From positions 1 to 47,661 of the forward strand of contig MDVR01000066.1 in the NCBI GenBank assembly GCA_001940725.1: a stretch of DNA of 47,661 nt, in the 5' to 3' direction. A model generated the notes under the pieces. It did not search any database, was not told the origin of the DNA, and saw only the letters and a program-made list of their open reading frames with translations. This DNA comes from Candidatus Heimdallarchaeota archaeon LC_2 (GTDB lineage Archaea; Asgardarchaeota; Heimdallarchaeia; Heimdallarchaeales; Kariarchaeaceae). The position numbers and the translations under genes were made by a program. Position 1 is the first letter of the stretch, and each line of letters opens with the position of its first letter. Below, in pieces: positions 44,369-47,661 of the stretch.

Positions 44369-45664
44369 ATGATTTACGAATTAAAATTTGCAGATATTGG
44401 AGAAGGGGTCCATGAAGGGGAAATACTAGAATGGCATGTCAATGTTGGAGATGTCATTACTGTGGAACAATTATTACTCGAAGTCAATACGGAAAAAGTA
44501 AATGCAGAAATTACTTCTCCTGTTGCAGGAAAAGTAGTTTCACTTGAGTTTAAAGAGGGAGACATCATAAAAGTCGGTCAGATCTTAATAACTATAGACA
44601 CAGCCGGAGAAGGTGAACCCAAAACTACAATTCCAAAGAAAGAAGATGCTAAAGAAACTGTAAAGGAAAAAGATGATTCTTTGTTTACTCCCTCAACACC
44701 TTTCAAACGAATTGCAAAGACATCTACATCCTCAAAATCAGTTTCTAAAAGAGTTCTCGCAGCTCCAGCTGTTCGAAGACAAGCAAGGGATGCAGGAATT
44801 GACCTAAAATTGGTTCCTGGTAGTGGACCAGCCGGACGAATAACGCGAGAAGATCTTGCCTCTTATCTAAGTGGTTCACCAAAAGCTCGTATGACAACTT
44901 CGCCACTACCTGAAAAAAGGAAACTTGATATAATCCCGGGTGGAGAAACACGAATACCTCTCAAAGGAATAAGAAGGACAATCTTTAATTCCATGAGAAA
45001 ATCAAAAGATACAGCTGCTCACTATACCTATTTTGATGAGGTAAATATGGGTGCTCTACGTGATTTGAGGAATCAATTGAAACCATTGATGGAGCAAAGA
45101 AATATAAAAATTAGTTATCCTGCGATTGTCATGAAATGCATGATTCCAGCTCTTAGAAAATACCCAATACTTAATTCCTCTTTTGACGAGGAAAATCAAG
45201 AAATAATCGTGAAGGATTACTTTAACATTGGGATATCAGTAGACACAGATGATGGTCTCCTTGTTCCAGTTATTAAAAATGTTGAACAAAAATCTTTATG
45301 GGATATTAGTTTGGAAATACTAGAAGTAGCTGATAGAGCGAGGCGTGGAAAATTAACTCTAGATGATGTGTCAGGTGGTACCCTAACCCTAACTTCAGTT
45401 GGAAATATTGGAGGAATAATGGCTACCCCGATAATTAAATCTCCGGAAGTTGCTATTTTAGGGCTGACAAAATCACGACTCAAACCAATTATTGTTGAAA
45501 AGAATGGTGGACCCGAAGTTGGTATCGGTTACATGATGAATCTATCATTATCTTTAGATCATCGTATTGTGGATGGTGCAGTAGGTGCACGTTTCATGAG
45601 TGAATTAATTCGTTACATGGAAAATCCAGCTTTACTTTGGGCTGAGAATACAGAAAGTGTTTAG
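44369..45664 (+). CDS. 2-oxoacid dehydrogenase complex E2 (dihydrolipoyl acyltransferase)
   Basis: The 431-residue core enzyme has one lipoyl domain (residues 1-78) with the lipoylated K43 in the turn NTEKVNAE, a flexible linker, a peripheral-subunit-binding domain (about 130-166, VLAAPAVRRQARD ... GPAGRITREDL), and a catalytic domain ending in SLSLDHRIVDG with the active-site His and Asp. GAGGTG precedes the ATG by five bases. It needs lipoate, and a lipoate ligase gene lies at the operon's far end in convergent orientation. Confidence 0.96.
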   Translation: MIYELKFADIGEGVHEGEILEWHVNVGDVITVEQLLLEVNTEKVNAEITSPVAGKVVSLEFKEGDIIKVGQILITIDTAGEGEPKTTIPKKEDAKETVKEKDDSLFTPSTPFKRIAKTSTSSKSVSKRVLAAPAVRRQARDAGIDLKLVPGSGPAGRITREDLASYLSGSPKARMTTSPLPEKRKLDIIPGGETRIPLKGIRRTIFNSMRKSKDTAAHYTYFDEVNMGALRDLRNQLKPLMEQRNIKISYPAIVMKCMIPALRKYPILNSSFDEENQEIIVKDYFNIGISVDTDDGLLVPVIKNVEQKSLWDISLEILEVADRARRGKLTLDDVSGGTLTLTSVGNIGGIMATPIIKSPEVAILGLTKSRLKPIIVEKNGGPEVGIGYMMNLSLSLDHRIVDGAVGARFMSELIRYMENPALLWAENTESV

Positions 45665-45672
45665 GTGTTAAT

Positions 45673-47097
45673 ATGAGTGAAAAATTTGATGTAGTTATAA
45701 TTGGAGCGGGACCAGGTGGTTATCCAGCTGCAATTCGAGCTTCTCAACTCGGAAAAACAGTTGCAATTATTGATAAAGGAACAATTGGTGGGGAGTGTTT
45801 AAATTGGGGCTGCATCCCATCAAAAGCAATGATCAGTGCTTCAGATTTCTATTACAAAGCCAAAACCGAATCATCCCAAATGGGTATTTCAATTGACAAT
45901 ATCTCAGTAGATCTACCTAAATTAAAGGCTTGGAAACAAAGTATTCAAGACCGGTTAATCGGTGGGATTAAGCAATTACTAAAAACAAACAAGGTGAAAA
46001 CTTATCTTGGAACTGCAAAAGTATTGAATAGAAATCAAGTATCAGTTGACCTTAATGAAGGTGGAAATTTGACTATTGATTTTGATTCATTAATTGTCGC
46101 GACTGGAACCGAATTTATTTCAATTCCAGGATTTGATATTGATGAAACATTCATATTATCATCAAAAGGATTATTTGATCTGGATCATCTACCAGATGAA
46201 TTAATTTGTATTGGAGGGGGTATTATTGGTATTGAACTTGGGACAGTATTTGCTAAATTAGGTTCGAAAGTCAAGGTTGTAGAATTATTACCTCAACTAC
46301 TAACAGGAATTGATAAACGAATTGTACGATATGTAGAGAAAAAATTGAAAAAACTTGAAGTAGATGTATTTTTGGAAAGTAAAGGTAAATCCTATTCCAT
46401 AAAGAATGGTAAAATCAATCTTACAATTGAGACTAAAGACGGCGAACAGGTCATAACTGGTAATAAAATCCTTCTTTCAATTGGTAAAAAAGCATCTACA
46501 GAAGGTCTTAATCTTGTAGCAGCAGGAATTAAATTGGATAAGAGAGGATTCATAATAGTTGATAAACAACAGAGAACAAACGTATCAAATATTTATGCCA
46601 TAGGTGATTGTACAGGATTGCCATTTTTGGCGCATAAGGCTACAAAACAGGGAATAATTGCTGCTGAGGTTATCTCAGGTAAAAATTCCATATCTGATTT
46701 CAAATCTATGCCATCTGCAATTTTCACAGATCCTGAAATTGCAATAGCAGGGATTACCGAAGCGGAAGCAAAAGAAAAAGGAATGGATGTAATGGTCGGT
46801 CAAGCTGCGTTTGCAGCTTCAGGTCGAGCTATGTCAATTCTTGAAGAAGATGGGTTTGTCAGAATCATCAGTGATGCCAACGATGGCGTTTTACTCGGTG
46901 TCGAAATTGTCGGGCCGCATGCTACAGATCTTATTAGTGAAGCAGCTTTAGCGTTGGAAATGGGTGCAACTGTTGAAGATGTTGGATTTACAGTGCACCC
47001 TCACCCAACCTTACCCGAAATGATAATGGAAGCAGCTGAAGCAATTGAAGGCAAAGCCATACACATTCCAAATGCAAGGAAGCGAAAGAAGAAATAA
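45673..47097 (+). CDS. lpdA: Dihydrolipoyl dehydrogenase (E3)
   Basis: The 474-residue flavoprotein reoxidises dihydrolipoyl groups with NAD. The N-terminal FAD motif GAGPGGYPAA is followed by redox-active C42 and C47 in GGECLNWGC, the NAD domain by IGGGIIGIELG, a second FAD motif by AIGDCTG, and the C-terminal HPHPTLPE carries the catalytic His of the interface. AGGTG precedes the ATG. Fourth gene of the operon, eight bases after E2. Confidence 0.97.
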   Translation: MSEKFDVVIIGAGPGGYPAAIRASQLGKTVAIIDKGTIGGECLNWGCIPSKAMISASDFYYKAKTESSQMGISIDNISVDLPKLKAWKQSIQDRLIGGIKQLLKTNKVKTYLGTAKVLNRNQVSVDLNEGGNLTIDFDSLIVATGTEFISIPGFDIDETFILSSKGLFDLDHLPDELICIGGGIIGIELGTVFAKLGSKVKVVELLPQLLTGIDKRIVRYVEKKLKKLEVDVFLESKGKSYSIKNGKINLTIETKDGEQVITGNKILLSIGKKASTEGLNLVAAGIKLDKRGFIIVDKQQRTNVSNIYAIGDCTGLPFLAHKATKQGIIAAEVISGKNSISDFKSMPSAIFTDPEIAIAGITEAEAKEKGMDVMVGQAAFAASGRAMSILEEDGFVRIISDANDGVLLGVEIVGPHATDLISEAALALEMGATVEDVGFTVHPHPTLPEMIMEAAEAIEGKAIHIPNARKRKKK

Positions 47098-47116
47098 TCA
47101 AGTAGCTATATAAAGT

Positions 47117-47661
47117 TCATTTATCTTTTCTCTTACCCTTATAAATCCAGAAATCCTTAGTATACAGATTATTTACATACTTATTTGTTAACTTGATTTC
47201 ATCTTCAGATAAATCTCCTTTAGCGAAACTTATTGGGAAATCTATAGCCATCATTTGCATAAATTTGTTTATCCACAAATCTTGATTGAATTCTGGAAGA
47301 TTGACTGTTTTAAAATATCTGCTCTTTTTGTTATCTGTTGGATTACTGTCCCTTGCTAGTAATGAATTATTTAGGTGATTAATATTTACAGATTCAAGAA
47401 TAGTTGCATGATGGAGGTGCCAATTTTTATACATATAACCAGCTGAGCCGGATATCTTTTCTCCATGATAAAAAATATTGGAATTTCCTTTTATTTCTAA
47501 TTTCGAGTATCCGATCTTCATCAGGGATTTCATTAATAACTCTGTCATTTTTCTTGTTATTTCTTGGAGATTATTAACCTCTAAACTTTTTTTCAATTCA
47601 GGAGCAATAAATAGACTGACGTTAAGGTTCCCCATATCATGATAAACTGCACCTCCACCAG
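47117..47661 (-). CDS. lplA: Lipoate-protein ligase A family protein (5' end outside the window)
   Basis: The visible part encodes a C-terminal portion of a lipoate/octanoyl ligase. Reading through the right edge gives GGGAVYHDMGNLNVS, the hallmark active loop, so the gene continues beyond 47661 and the ATG at 47635 is internal. Further motifs are KISGSAGYMYKNWHLHHATIL, in which the lipoyl-AMP-binding Lys is kept (SNIFYHGEKISGSA). The 172 visible C-terminal residues are close to the expected end. It would lipoylate the E2 encoded convergently next door. Confidence 0.9.
   Translation of the reverse strand, partial: GGGAVYHDMGNLNVSLFIAPELKKSLEVNNLQEITRKMTELLMKSLMKIGYSKLEIKGNSNIFYHGEKISGSAGYMYKNWHLHHATILESVNINHLNNSLLARDSNPTDNKKSRYFKTVNLPEFNQDLWINKFMQMMAIDFPISFAKGDLSEDEIKLTNKYVNNLYTKDFWIYKGKRKDK

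Noticed and set aside
44745..44951. Minus-strand 68-residue frame inside E2
   Set aside because: Antisense of the linker and binding domain of E2, without a start or ribosome-binding signal.
1..47661. tRNA, rRNA or CRISPR features
   Set aside because: The main intergenic regions were read for tRNA T-arm patterns and spaced direct repeats and none was convincing; a covariance-model search would be more sensitive.

Overview
The window is about 47.7 kb of AT-rich DNA (by eye roughly one third G+C), and it reads as archaeal. Archaeal markers are Pth2-type peptidyl-tRNA hydrolase next to TruD, a NusA-like KH protein with the archaeal N-terminal Cys motif, a geranylgeranyl-reductase-type flavoprotein, TATA-like boxes upstream of starts, and many TTG starts. 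Two Ras/Rab-like small GTPases, a tandem SH3-like protein and a SIRT6/7-like sirtuin point to an Asgard archaeon. A four-gene 2-oxoacid dehydrogenase complex, CcmF and heme-type exported proteins make a Heimdallarchaeia-like lineage the best guess. The lineage is inference, not demonstrated. No rRNA, tRNA, CRISPR array or complete insertion sequence was seen.

Layout. 1-5225: a very large exported LanC-like toroid protein, whose 3' end is broken by an exact 335-bp tandem duplication at the window edge, and a CcmF-like cytochrome c maturation protein. 5391-8645: a two-domain VOC protein, an APH-type kinase, a tandem SH3-like protein and a small GTPase. 8817-14827: molybdopterin synthesis (moaA; then moaC-moaB-moaE) interleaved with RNA genes (NusA-like KH, truD, pth2) and a GGR-type flavoprotein. 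14993-17722: a small membrane protein and a compact three-gene operon for an apparent extracytoplasmic redox module (EB_dh/DOMON-like, DUF2231-like membrane protein, and an exported protein sharing a WRP...GCH domain with the LanC-like protein). 18051-20417: a DUF2080-like gene, an orphan cheB and malate dehydrogenase. 20945-25278: two tandem paralogous surface proteins, one intact and one with an in-frame stop and decayed N-terminus. 25596-34832: a membrane protein, Sir2, a thioredoxin-like protein, a beta-CASP nuclease with an unknown N-terminal domain and a perfect hairpin upstream, a 58-residue membrane protein, a P2-type ATPase with altered ion-binding motifs, and a second GTPase. 35170-42036: metabolic and accessory genes (GNAT, TIGR01777 epimerase, threonine dehydratase-like, MFS, alpha/beta hydrolase, YjbQ, DUF2201/VWA). 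42309-47661: E1alpha-E1beta-E2-E3 operon facing a lipoate-protein ligase that runs off the right edge.

How the genes work together. The 2-oxoacid dehydrogenase E2 needs lipoate, which the convergent lplA gene would attach. The mo genes supply molybdopterin. The most original part is extracytoplasmic: two exported proteins with a shared GxGCH-containing domain, one beside CcmF and one in an operon with b-heme-type proteins, plus a recurring CAATTRTACA motif upstream of three exported-protein loci. The GTPase plus SH3-like pair and the ATPase plus small membrane protein are further candidate functional pairs.
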